Positions 6,382 through 13,114 of a stretch of 13,114 nucleotides of DNA are shown here, piece after piece (the first letter of the stretch is position 1; each line of letters starts with the position of its first letter). The translations under genes and the position numbers were made by a program. Source of the DNA: an uncultured Clostridia bacterium. Its GTDB lineage: Bacteria > Bacillota > Clostridia > Christensenellales > UBA1242. The notes beneath the pieces were generated by a model. It did not search any database. It saw nothing but the letters and a program-made list of their open reading frames with translations, and had not been told where the DNA came from. The stretch spans positions 1 through 13,114 of the forward strand of contig CAKVNA010000011.1 of the NCBI GenBank assembly GCA_934776915.1, given 5' to 3'.

Positions 6382-9300
6382 TTATTTTGCATACAATTCA
6401 AGAACAATACCCATGCCGAGTGGTAAATAAAGGTTAAGGTTTGTTGTTCCAGTGGTTGCTTTTTTGAAGTATTGATTGTGTCCTTCCACACCAAGAATTT
6501 GACCATTTCTGCTATTTTGGAATATACTTTTATTTCCAGTTGTAGCCATAATTGAATATGTTGTCATATCCAACCCATAATGAGTTTTAGTTGAACCTTC
6601 TATTTGACTTTGATTATATTCTTCCATTGTGTCATAGAAGTTTACCTGACCTCTTACTGGTTGGGCTGATAAACCTTCTACGCTTGAAGATTTGTAAACA
6701 ACTTTAAGATTCATAAGTTCAGAAATTCCATCTCTTTCTTGCAAATATGTTGTTCCTAGTGGCTCAAAGTATTGCTTATTTGGAGCTTTAAGTTGTGCTG
6801 CGAGAGCAGATGCTCCATAACTTACAAACCATGGTTCATTGCCTGTAACCAAGCTCTCCATAGTTGTTCCAATTACATCAACGTGGGAAGGTCTGCCACC
6901 AGTTGCATCTGTTTTGCTTCCGCCAACATGGTCAACAATCATCACAGGTCCGCCAGCACTTTTGAATTCACCACCAATAATTTTCAATTTGGCTGTTCCC
7001 CAAGAATAGATATGTGTGTTGTAACTATCATAACCCTTTACATCTTTAAGAATATTTTCAGTATTTGCCTCAGGCTCATCACTGCCATAATCTTGGAAGA
7101 GAAAGCCAATGAAAGCATTGCTATATACACAGTTTTCAATGTTGCTATTGACATGACTTACTTTTGCTATCATTGCTCCGCCACTGTTAAGTGATCTGTT
7201 ATCTCTTTTGCCATTTCCCTTAATATTTAGGTCATAAATGTTAAGATTTCCGCCATCTTTAATTACATTTCCACTTACATCTTTTTCATTGCTAACAAAC
7301 ATAAACATTGTTACATGAGTTGTAATAAGTGCATCTTTTGAAGCATCATTTTCAATATATTTGACACCTTTTTCATGCCCACTTTCTAGCACGCATTTTG
7401 GAAGTGCACTATAGTCAATGTTAAAGTAATTGCCATAAATTGAGAATGTTTCGTCTTTGCCTATTATTCTATCATAAACTGCTCTTCCATTTCCGCCAGT
7501 GCCATCGCCGTCACCGTCTTTCATTGAGCCAGGGATTGGAAGATTTGTAAGATTTCTAAGTGCTTCGGTGTTGTCACTTTCTGTATAGAAAAAGTCTCCT
7601 GGAAGATTATCTTTTGTTATTATGATATTCTTTTGAAGAACAATGGCATTGACTTCAAGCCCAGCATACTTTGTGCCCTGTTTCTTTTCTTCCCAGCCAC
7701 GAACTTCCTTATTTGTTGCGTCTTTTGTGTTATTAACAACACTTAAGTCATCTGCATTGTAAACATTGTATCCGTCAACCACTTGAACTTCAATGACAAT
7801 TGGGTTTTTTACACCAGATTTTGAAACTTCAAACTTAAATGTTTTGCCCACTGCTCCACTTGTGAAAGTGATGTGATTGTTATAGTTGTCAATTTCGCTG
7901 ATATAAGTTGAAAGGTTGCTTGTATCAAGTTCTGTATAATTATCGTTATCTTTTATGAAAGATTTGATTTCAGTTGTAAACTTACTAACTTCATTAAAGT
8001 TGTTCAATGTCCCAATCATTTGAAGGTCAAAGTAGTTTTGTTGTCCTGCAAAAATCGGTCTTTCTTTGTTTACAAAATTTCCCGCTTCAACTTCCAAAAT
8101 AGATTTTCTGTTAACAAGCAAATCACTTCTCATTGTTGCGACACTTTCACTGCTAATAATAAATTTGTAAGTTGATTCAAGTCCAGTGTAGTTGTTTGTT
8201 CCGGCAATTTCAGTCTTCATCATATACTCACCTTCTGCCTTGGTAAGTTCTTCTGAGTATGTTGAATCGTCTGCACTATATTCTTTGTAATAATGTTTTA
8301 CAGTGTCAAAACCAAACTTTGCTCCGCCAGAATGAGTAACACTATAAGTCCCATTATACCCAGTAACAACTATACTTGGTGTGGTTGTCCAACTGTTTGT
8401 TGCTTGCAAAATGTCAAATTGAGTTGTAAATCCAGTTGTTGGAAGCTGATAATTATCGTTATCAATTGCAGTTATTGTGGCAGAATATCTTGCATCTGCT
8501 GTGTAAAGATTTCCGTCTTTGTTTGCATTTGCTTCTATTTGTTCGCCAGTAACTGTTAGTGTGCAAGTATCATTTTCGCAAAGATTTTTAACTGTAACAT
8601 TTGGTCTTTGTGCTTCACCAGTGTATATTAAGCTTACTGCTCCCCATTCAAGTTCCACTGTCTTTTTGCCAATTATAAATGTGAATTTTACTGGGTCTTT
8701 GCCTTTGCCCTTTTCTGCGTCTGCCCAAGCAAACCCATTATTTAATGATACAACAACTTCATATGTTCCAGCGTTTGTTTGAGTGTTGTTTGTTATGCTC
8801 ATTGAAGTGCTGTCAAAGCCCGTTGGAATATATGTTTGTATCTGTCCATTGTAAGTAAACACTGTTGAAATTGCTTGTGGCATTGCAACCTTTGTATAGT
8901 TTACATTTTCTGCAATTGTCCAGTTGCAAGTAAGTTCCACCCCTTGTGGCAAGGTTGGTGCATTGTAGTTTTCTGCATCATAAACAAGTGTTGCTGTTGC
9001 AGTGTAACTCCCAATTTCAGTTTCTTTGTTTCCTGTGTAGGTTGCTTCGCAATCCGTTGGAAGTCCATCAAGATGAACTTCTTTTTGAACGCCTTCATCA
9101 TATTCAATATTTGTTTCACTCCATCTTACATTTGACATATCAAAAGTTGCTTTTTCAACAACGATTGTGCCGTTTGTGTAAGAGAATGTATAATTTTCCG
9201 CTTCTGCTCCGCTGAAAACAACATTATATGTTCCAACTTTAAGTTTGCCATCTTTTTTGTCGCTATCCTTAATTTGTGGCGCAAATTGTGGTGCGGTTGT

Positions 9301-9996
9301 AAGGTTTGAAGCAGTGTCGCCAGCGACAAGTCCTACAATTTCATAATCAAAAGTTACTGGAACAGCATCACCAAAGGTTAGATTGACTTTCTTCCCCTTA
9401 ATTTCCACTGCTTTCTTTTCTACAGTTGCATTTGCTGAATAAGTTTTTGAGTCAACAAGAGTTCCAAATTTTTCTCTTTCAACTTTAACTATAACTGAAG
9501 ATGTGCCAGCTTTCTTTACTTGTGGGCAAGTTGTAAGCCAAGTTGTGCCATTGTCCAAACTGTATGTCACTTTGTCGTCACTCAAAAGTCCAGTGACAGA
9601 GCAAATGTCATGACTCTCGCCGTCATAAGTCCCGGTGTAGCCAGACACTTTGGCACTTATTGTTGCAGATTCCACAACAATAACTTCAATTTCCTTTCTA
9701 AAATTGCCTTCTTTGTATCCAACAAGAACGGTCTTTTTGCCCGGGGTTGAAACGTCAAGGTGCGAAAACACCATATCGCCCCCAGTCACTGTTTCTTGTG
9801 TTCCGTCTTCAAAAGTGATTTTTGCCCTAACGCTGCTCCAATATGGTTGAGTGTCTGTATCGTTCACCTCAACAACTGGCACGCCAGACAAAATTTCAAT
9901 GTCGGCAGGATTTCTTCCACAACCAGTAAGAAGCACTCCGCAAAAGGCAACCAAGCACATCAAAAATATTGATATCAATCCTTTCTTTTTATTCAT
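6382..9996 (-). CDS. Large surface lipoprotein with MBG-like repeats and a beta-helix-like C-terminus
   Basis: Likely a membrane-anchored extracytoplasmic protein for adhesion or for binding or processing a polymer; no catalytic motif is recognised. It has 1204 residues from the ATG at 9996. That start is chosen because AAGGAG (10005-10010) lies 8 nt upstream and it begins a classic lipoprotein signal: MNKKK, a hydrophobic stretch, then lipobox LTGC with the lipidated cysteine at 26. A longer frame from a TTG at 10032 has no such support. Residues about 30-110 are a bacterial Ig-like domain ending in VLVGYKEGNFRKEIEVIVV. About 113-617 hold roughly six MBG/YDG-type beta repeats, recognisable by YTGTYDG, VFTYNGQ, LIYTGEAQ, GTYNV/GTYEV and ENY/DNY motifs. 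About 630-745 are another beta-rich region. About 745-1060 alternate short beta strands with Asn/Gly turns (LNIYDLNIKGNG, AKLKIIGGEF), suggesting a right-handed beta-helix, and include an Asp-Gly-rich loop (827-836) that might bind calcium. Six of the mature cysteines fall as pairs in alternate repeats. Confidence 0.88.
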   Translation of the reverse strand: MNKKKGLISIFLMCLVAFCGVLLTGCGRNPADIEILSGVPVVEVNDTDTQPYWSSVRAKITFEDGTQETVTGGDMVFSHLDVSTPGKKTVLVGYKEGNFRKEIEVIVVESATISAKVSGYTGTYDGESHDICSVTGLLSDDKVTYSLDNGTTWLTTCPQVKKAGTSSVIVKVEREKFGTLVDSKTYSANATVEKKAVEIKGKKVNLTFGDAVPVTFDYEIVGLVAGDTASNLTTAPQFAPQIKDSDKKDGKLKVGTYNVVFSGAEAENYTFSYTNGTIVVEKATFDMSNVRWSETNIEYDEGVQKEVHLDGLPTDCEATYTGNKETEIGSYTATATLVYDAENYNAPTLPQGVELTCNWTIAENVNYTKVAMPQAISTVFTYNGQIQTYIPTGFDSTSMSITNNTQTNAGTYEVVVSLNNGFAWADAEKGKGKDPVKFTFIIGKKTVELEWGAVSLIYTGEAQRPNVTVKNLCENDTCTLTVTGEQIEANANKDGNLYTADARYSATITAIDNDNYQLPTTGFTTQFDILQATNSWTTTPSIVVTGYNGTYSVTHSGGAKFGFDTVKHYYKEYSADDSTYSEELTKAEGEYMMKTEIAGTNNYTGLESTYKFIISSESVATMRSDLLVNRKSILEVEAGNFVNKERPIFAGQQNYFDLQMIGTLNNFNEVSKFTTEIKSFIKDNDNYTELDTSNLSTYISEIDNYNNHITFTSGAVGKTFKFEVSKSGVKNPIVIEVQVVDGYNVYNADDLSVVNNTKDATNKEVRGWEEKKQGTKYAGLEVNAIVLQKNIIITKDNLPGDFFYTESDNTEALRNLTNLPIPGSMKDGDGDGTGGNGRAVYDRIIGKDETFSIYGNYFNIDYSALPKCVLESGHEKGVKYIENDASKDALITTHVTMFMFVSNEKDVSGNVIKDGGNLNIYDLNIKGNGKRDNRSLNSGGAMIAKVSHVNSNIENCVYSNAFIGFLFQDYGSDEPEANTENILKDVKGYDSYNTHIYSWGTAKLKIIGGEFKSAGGPVMIVDHVGGSKTDATGGRPSHVDVIGTTMESLVTGNEPWFVSYGASALAAQLKAPNKQYFEPLGTTYLQERDGISELMNLKVVYKSSSVEGLSAQPVRGQVNFYDTMEEYNQSQIEGSTKTHYGLDMTTYSIMATTGNKSIFQNSRNGQILGVEGHNQYFKKATTGTTNLNLYLPLGMGIVLELYAK

Positions 9997-10004
9997 AATA
10001 ATTT

Positions 10005-10010
10005 CTCCTT
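10005..10010 (-). promoter_or_regulatory. Strong ribosome binding site fixing the lipoprotein start
   Basis: AAGGAG on the minus strand is 8 bases upstream of the ATG at 9996. It selects this ATG over the TTG at 10032 as the lipoprotein start, in agreement with the signal peptide. Confidence 0.85.
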
Positions 10011-10020
10011 TAAAGGCGTT

Positions 10021-10036
10021 TTCTTTGTTCAAAGAA
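10021..10036. repeat. 16-base inverted repeat in the lipoprotein leader
   Basis: TTCTTTG and CAAAGAA form a perfect 7-base inverted repeat around a TT centre. The two-base centre is too short for a stable RNA hairpin, so if functional it is better read as an operator-like DNA site. It lies between the predicted transcription start and the ribosome site of the lipoprotein gene. Chance occurrence is possible. Confidence 0.35.
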
Positions 10037-10072
10037 TAGCTATTAAATTTAAAAACCCCTAAATTCTTTTAT

Positions 10073-10100
10073 ATCTTAACATAATACGACAAGAAAACAA
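10073..10100 (-). promoter_or_regulatory. Possible promoter of the lipoprotein gene
   Basis: On the minus strand an extended -10, TGTTAAGAT (10073-10081), has a weak TTGTTT at 10095-10100 with a 16-base spacer. TATTAT just upstream is an alternative -10. This would give a leader of about 70 nt. Support is limited because the whole region is A+T-rich. Confidence 0.35.
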
Positions 10101-10213
10101 AACTTTTTCAAGCAATATTTGTTTTTTATACAAAAATTTTATATTTTTATGCAAAATAATAATAATTTTATGCACTTTTTGGATAAAAACGCAAAATTTA
10201 TGTATAAAAAATG

Positions 10214-10295
10214 GCTTGAGCAGTATTATTATGAGCAGTTTTTTAATATAAAAAGCTTGAACAATATTAGTATGAACAATTTTTTAATAAAAATT
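10214..10295. repeat. 41-bp imperfect tandem repeat, two copies
   Basis: Copy 1 is 10214-10254 and copy 2 is 10255-10295. They match at 33 of 41 positions by direct comparison. Each copy contains a 7-mer twice, 15 bases apart: TGAGCAG twice in copy 1 and TGAACAA twice in copy 2. Each 41-bp unit also carries TTTTTTAATA. No function is evident. Confidence 0.8.
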
Positions 10296-10324
10296 TGTTT
10301 ATAAAAAATAATTGTAGATAATCG

Positions 10325-10357
10325 TAAATAAAAAAGCCCCCTTACAATGGGGGACTT
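10325..10357 (-). terminator. Rho-independent terminator of the ABC exporter operon
   Basis: On the minus strand, AAGTCCCCC and GGGGGCTT form a G/C-rich stem with one bulged base and a 7-base loop. The stem is followed by TTTTTTATTT. It lies about 100 bases past the stop of the last exporter-operon gene. The T tract is on the correct side only for minus-strand transcripts. Confidence 0.9.
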
Positions 10358-10456
10358 ACACAATATTTTTCTTTCTTCTTTTCTTTTGCTTTTAACAAAT
10401 TGCGATAATCGCCAGTTTTTTATTTTTTATTTCTTCTTTCTTATTTTTTATTTTTA

Positions 10457-10924
10457 TTACACTGCTTTAACTTTCAGTCGCAAGATAACATTTGAATTGT
10501 CGGTGGACCTAACAAGCACATCAAATATGCTTGTTCTGTTGTAAAATAGGATAAGCCCTGTTTGTTGCCCTTTTTCGTCCTTAAAAAATTCAACATTTTC
10601 TGTGTCTGTTGAAGTGAAAGATAGTTGCTTTTTTGTTGCATTGTCTGGAAGGACTCTTAGGTCAAGTTGTAGCATAGTGCCTGTCATAAGATTTTTGTTT
10701 GCAGGTCTGTCAAAAGCTATTGTTATTGCGACACCTTTCTTTCCGTCATATGTTTCATAACTTGAAACAACAATTCCCTTTTCAGTGTCAGACTTGTTTA
10801 GGCAGATAATTTGTTCAACATCAACATTCTTGTTATAGACAAAGACTTTCATTCCAAAAAAGTTAATCGCAACGATTGACGCAACATATATAATTCCAAT
10901 TATAATCAAAACCGACTTTTTCAT
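10457..10924 (-). CDS. Small membrane-anchored protein of unknown function, partner of the ABC exporter
   Basis: The 155-residue product is not recognised as a named family. It starts MKKSVLIIIGIIYVASIVAI, a single N-terminal hydrophobic helix (about 4-24) after two lysines, with no lipobox and no clear cleavage site. It is therefore probably a membrane-anchored protein facing outward. The remaining 125 residues read as alternating beta strands with polar turns (GKKGVAITIAF, MLQLDLRVLP, GLILFYN, NVILRLKVKAV) and contain one cysteine. AAGGAG lies inside the end of the permease gene, seven bases before this ATG, and the permease stop ends one base upstream (TAAcATG), so translation is probably coupled. 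A terminator follows. Its context suggests an accessory subunit that helps or senses export, but this is inference from position only. Confidence 0.82.
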   Translation of the reverse strand: MKKSVLIIIGIIYVASIVAINFFGMKVFVYNKNVDVEQIICLNKSDTEKGIVVSSYETYDGKKGVAITIAFDRPANKNLMTGTMLQLDLRVLPDNATKKQLSFTSTDTENVEFFKDEKGQQTGLILFYNRTSIFDVLVRSTDNSNVILRLKVKAV

Positions 10925-10925
10925 G

Positions 10926-12572
10926 TTATTTCTCCTTGAAGAAAGTTTTTATTTTGCTTAAATACATATATAAGTTCCAGCCAAAATAGATAACAGCAAT
11001 GCCCAAAACTTTTGCAAAGACATATTTTGAACTTTCAGAAATAAGGAAGTAGAAAACAAAGGTCATAACTGCAGACATAAGGAAGGCGATAAGAGTGGTC
11101 TTTGTTTCGTTTGGATTGTTTACATGAGTGCCTGTTGTTACATACTGTTCTGTTTGAGGATTCATAATATCAAGTGACGCACTCCAAAACATATGTCCAA
11201 GATAAATACCCAGAAGTGTTAAAAATATGGTTATTCCTTGCAGTGCTGTAAACTTTGAAAAGATTGAAAAAATAATTGTTGATGCCAAAATTGACACGCC
11301 CATAAAAATGGCATAAATAACAAGTTTTGATAAGAGGACTTTGGTATATGTTGCGGGAACTGTTTTGTTGATAAAGCCAGACAAACCTTCTTCGCTATAC
11401 AACTTTGACACCATTGCGTTGGTGGAAAGAACAACTAGCAAAATTAACAAAATATTGAATGACATTGACATATATGTTCCAGCAAGTCTTGTATCCATTG
11501 CAACAAAAATTTTGTTCAAAAGGAAAATTGCAAGAGGCAAAAACACCGTTGTTAGAACAAGTGGGTTGAATTTTTCACTTGACCTTGATGTCATTATAAA
11601 TTCCTTTTTAAGACTGCCCACAAATGCTGAATGTTCTACATTTCGCTTTTCTGTTATGTGTGGCTTTTTGGTGAATTCAAAAGGCTTGCTTGCCATTTTA
11701 AAGTAAAGTGGTCTTATGAGGAAATATGTTGCCACAAGAGTAACAACAGTTAAGGCACAGACAATGAGCAATGTTTCCACTTGCACACTGCCGAAGAAAA
11801 CATTGGACAGCCCATATCTAAACCCAACAAAAGCCATTGTAAACCTATACAAGATGTAAAAATCTGCGACAAATTTTGCAAATATATCTTGCAAGTCCCA
11901 AAATATCGTTCCCCAATTTCCAAGAATGTCTATATTTGCAGGAATGGCATTGATTATCAATATTACAACTGTCAAAATTCCACCAATGACACAACTGACA
12001 ACAAAATATTCAAGAACTTTAACTCTCTTTAAAAACAACGACAAAAACAAAAATGGAATGGAAAGAAGTGAAGCAATGCTTGTGGTGAAAAGAGTAATAA
12101 TTAGATTTGCCACGATTGTCCAAGGATAAAAGAAAATTGGCATATTATTTATCATTCCATATGCGACAAGAAGTGGCACAATGTAGAACATATTTCTTAT
12201 AAATTCATAGCAAAGATAAACAATCATTTTGCTAAAAAATACTGTTTGGCGTGATGTTGGCATTGTTAGCAACACTTGGTTGTCTTTTGCAAGATACAAA
12301 TTTTTGTTAAGTCCAAAAACTTCAACCAATATTGAAAGCATAATCATAACGGAAAATATAATTGAAAAAAAGTTTGTTGGAATTCCCTTGTTAAGAGAAG
12401 TCAATCTAAGAGTTGACAAAAAGTAAAATGCAAGATAAATAACTGCAGTCATACTAGCAAATTTTAGCAAACTAAAAACAATTCTAAAGATTGTTTGTTT
12501 TACACTTTTTGCAAACGACAAGTCAAGCTTGTCTTTTAGTTGCATCATAACAAGAGTCTTCAGCCCTTTCAT
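10926..12572 (-). CDS. ABC exporter permease (ABC-2-like, about 12 transmembrane helices)
   Basis: Membrane subunit of an ABC exporter working with the ATPase encoded just upstream. It is 548 residues with about twelve hydrophobic helices, including 31-54, 68-88, 151-181, 189-210, 267-286, 336-358, 371-388, 417-438, 444-466, 494-512 and 519-538. The two halves look like an internal duplication. Each has an amphipathic segment of the type found between early helices of ABC-2 exporters: LAKDNQVLLTMPTSRQTVFF (94-113) in the first half and SEEGLSGFINKTVPATYTKV (393-412) in the second. DIMNPQTEQY (468-477) is a motif I associate with large clostridial putative ABC exporters. A long cytoplasmic loop (about 290-335) joins the halves. 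AAGGAAG about seven bases before the ATG supports the start. The substrate is not predictable; lipid, peptide or antimicrobial export are all possible. Confidence 0.87.
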   Translation of the reverse strand: MKGLKTLVMMQLKDKLDLSFAKSVKQTIFRIVFSLLKFASMTAVIYLAFYFLSTLRLTSLNKGIPTNFFSIIFSVMIMLSILVEVFGLNKNLYLAKDNQVLLTMPTSRQTVFFSKMIVYLCYEFIRNMFYIVPLLVAYGMINNMPIFFYPWTIVANLIITLFTTSIASLLSIPFLFLSLFLKRVKVLEYFVVSCVIGGILTVVILIINAIPANIDILGNWGTIFWDLQDIFAKFVADFYILYRFTMAFVGFRYGLSNVFFGSVQVETLLIVCALTVVTLVATYFLIRPLYFKMASKPFEFTKKPHITEKRNVEHSAFVGSLKKEFIMTSRSSEKFNPLVLTTVFLPLAIFLLNKIFVAMDTRLAGTYMSMSFNILLILLVVLSTNAMVSKLYSEEGLSGFINKTVPATYTKVLLSKLVIYAIFMGVSILASTIIFSIFSKFTALQGITIFLTLLGIYLGHMFWSASLDIMNPQTEQYVTTGTHVNNPNETKTTLIAFLMSAVMTFVFYFLISESSKYVFAKVLGIAVIYFGWNLYMYLSKIKTFFKEK

Positions 12573-12596
12573 TTTCTTTCTTCCTTTTCAGCTTAT

Positions 12597-12618
12597 TTTT
12601 TTGTCACTTTTTTGTCAC
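12597..12618 (-). repeat. 11-bp tandem duplication spanning the ATPase stop codon
   Basis: TTTTTTGTCAC (plus strand) occurs twice in a row, at 12597-12607 and 12608-12618. On the minus strand the coding copy gives Val-Thr-Lys-Lys, and the stop TGA is formed at the start of the next copy. With only one copy the frame would read Val-Thr-Lys-Lys followed by TAA, so the C-terminus would be the same. Confidence 0.75.
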
Positions 12619-13114
12619 TTTTTTTGTTGTTTTTGGTGATTTTTTTGCGATTTTTTTGTCATCTTTTTCTTTTTCTGCTTTTTGAATATTGTCCAGTTGT
12701 TTGGCTGTCAATTTAAATGGAAAAACCTCATCATCTACAATCAAGCCAAATACCGCTGGGTCTTGCTCATTGCCTTGCTTATCTTTTTGTTTTTTGGCAA
12801 GTTTTATTTTTCGCTTTTCATCTCGTTTTGCTTTTTTCTCTTCTTTTTCTCGCTGTCTTTTTTCTTTTTGCAAAAGTTTTTCTTGTGCAACTTCTTCCTT
12901 TGACACTCTTGTTGCTTCAACATTGTTTTCTTTTATTGTTTTAAGATAATATTCTTCCAATGTCATTTTGCTTTCAATGTCTTTTACACTTTGACTATCC
13001 AAAATGTGACCTTTTTTGATAATAGCAATTCTGTCACAGACACGCTCCACAACATCAATAATGTGACTGCTGAAAAATACAATATTGCCCTTTTTGGCGT
13101 GTTGCTTCATGCAC
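12604..13114 (-). CDS. ABC transporter ATP-binding protein, C-terminal part, with long charged tail (cut by window edge)
   Basis: Only the last 169 or so residues are visible; the gene continues past the right edge, so the methionine at 13108-13110 is internal and not a start. The first visible part, KKGNIVFFSSHIIDVVERVC followed by DRIAIIKKGHIL, is the end of an ABC-2-type ATPase. It includes the H-loop histidine (SSH) that senses the ATP gamma-phosphate. Walker A, Q-loop, signature and Walker B lie outside. After the usual end of the domain comes an unusually long extension of about 120 residues. It has a Lys/Glu/Arg-rich stretch likely to be a helix or coiled coil (about 70-112), a short ordered-looking patch DPAVFGLIVDDEVFPFKL (about 117-134), and a lysine-rich tail ending VTKK. 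The stop is 31 nt upstream of the permease gene, which indicates one operon. The ATPase energises export through that permease. Confidence 0.88.
   Translation of the reverse strand, partial: CMKQHAKKGNIVFFSSHIIDVVERVCDRIAIIKKGHILDSQSVKDIESKMTLEEYYLKTIKENNVEATRVSKEEVAQEKLLQKEKRQREKEEKKAKRDEKRKIKLAKKQKDKQGNEQDPAVFGLIVDDEVFPFKLTAKQLDNIQKAEKEKDDKKIAKKSPKTTKKVTKK

Larger units (their letters stand above)
9997..10456. other. 460-base A+T-rich spacer between lipoprotein gene and exporter operon
   Basis: No convincing gene was found. Moving right, it holds the lipoprotein ribosome site, a 16-base inverted repeat at 10021-10036, a possible minus-strand promoter near 10073-10100, a 41-bp imperfect tandem repeat (10214-10295), the exporter operon terminator (10325-10357), and a purine-rich (minus-strand) 3' untranslated stretch of about 100 bases. 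That stretch includes a small GCGAT/ATCGC inverted repeat near 10401-10411. A 61-codon plus-strand frame starting at a TTG (10119-10304) has no ribosome site, and the 41-bp repeat changes its frame, so it is not called. Confidence 0.6.

Noticed and set aside
8293..8782. Overlapping plus-strand frames opposite the lipoprotein gene
   Set aside because: Cys/Ser/Val-rich antisense products of the MBG repeats; the lipoprotein frame is continuous with domain structure.
9997..10032. Upstream TTG start adding 12 residues to the lipoprotein
   Set aside because: The ATG at 9996 has AAGGAG at 8 bases and begins a standard lipoprotein signal; the extension would cover that ribosome site.
10119..10304. 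61-codon plus-strand frame in the intergenic spacer
   Set aside because: It begins at TTG, has no ribosome site, and gives a Phe/Asn/Ile-rich product typical of translated A+T-rich DNA. The 41-bp repeat is not a multiple of three, so its copies are read in different frames.
10040..10456. CRISPR array or small structured RNA in the spacer
   Set aside because: Only two degenerate, directly adjacent repeats without spacers, and the only strong hairpin is a plain terminator.

Overview
The window looks like low-GC chromosomal DNA from a Gram-positive bacterium, most likely an uncultured gut-type member of Clostridia/Firmicutes. The evidence is A+T-rich spacers, strong AGGAG/AAGGAG ribosome sites, sigma-A-type promoters, U-tract terminators, a lipobox signal peptide and MBG/YDG-like surface repeats. 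No taxonomic marker gene is present, so this is inference. All intact genes end in TAA or TGA, and the standard bacterial code fits.

Layout, left to right. (1) Positions 1-2054, minus strand: a protein joining an N-terminal lectin-like (DUF6273-type) region to a MoxR-like AAA+ ATPase. An in-frame TAA at 201-203 interrupts it, and the same frame stays open, with recognisable AAA+ sequence, to the left edge. It has its own promoter (2080-2108). (2) Positions 2260-4513, plus strand: two glycosyltransferases (GT4-like, then GT2) 31 nt apart, ending at a hairpin terminator near 4592-4621. (3) Positions 4749-6242, plus strand: an O-antigen ligase/polymerase-like membrane protein with a consensus sigma-A promoter placed so close that its mRNA should be leaderless. 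(4) A bidirectional terminator at 6312-6355 separates it from (5) a convergent 1204-residue lipoprotein (6382-9996, minus) made of an Ig-like domain, about six MBG-like repeats and a C-terminal beta-helix-like region. (6) Positions 9997-10456: a 460-base spacer holding the lipoprotein's leader, a 41-bp imperfect tandem repeat and the terminator of the next operon. (7) Positions 10457-13114, minus strand: an ABC exporter operon read right to left, comprising an ATPase (cut by the right edge), a large permease and a small membrane-anchored protein whose start lies one base past the permease stop.

Taken together this is a cell-envelope neighbourhood: sugar transfer (GT4, GT2), a glycan polymerase/ligase, a large surface lipoprotein and an ABC-2-type exporter. 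The glycan genes form two adjacent transcription units and are probably one pathway; no flippase or sugar-nucleotide enzyme is visible. The least ordinary items are the lectin-like/AAA+ fusion with its internal stop, the leaderless polymerase gene, and the small membrane-anchored partner of the exporter.
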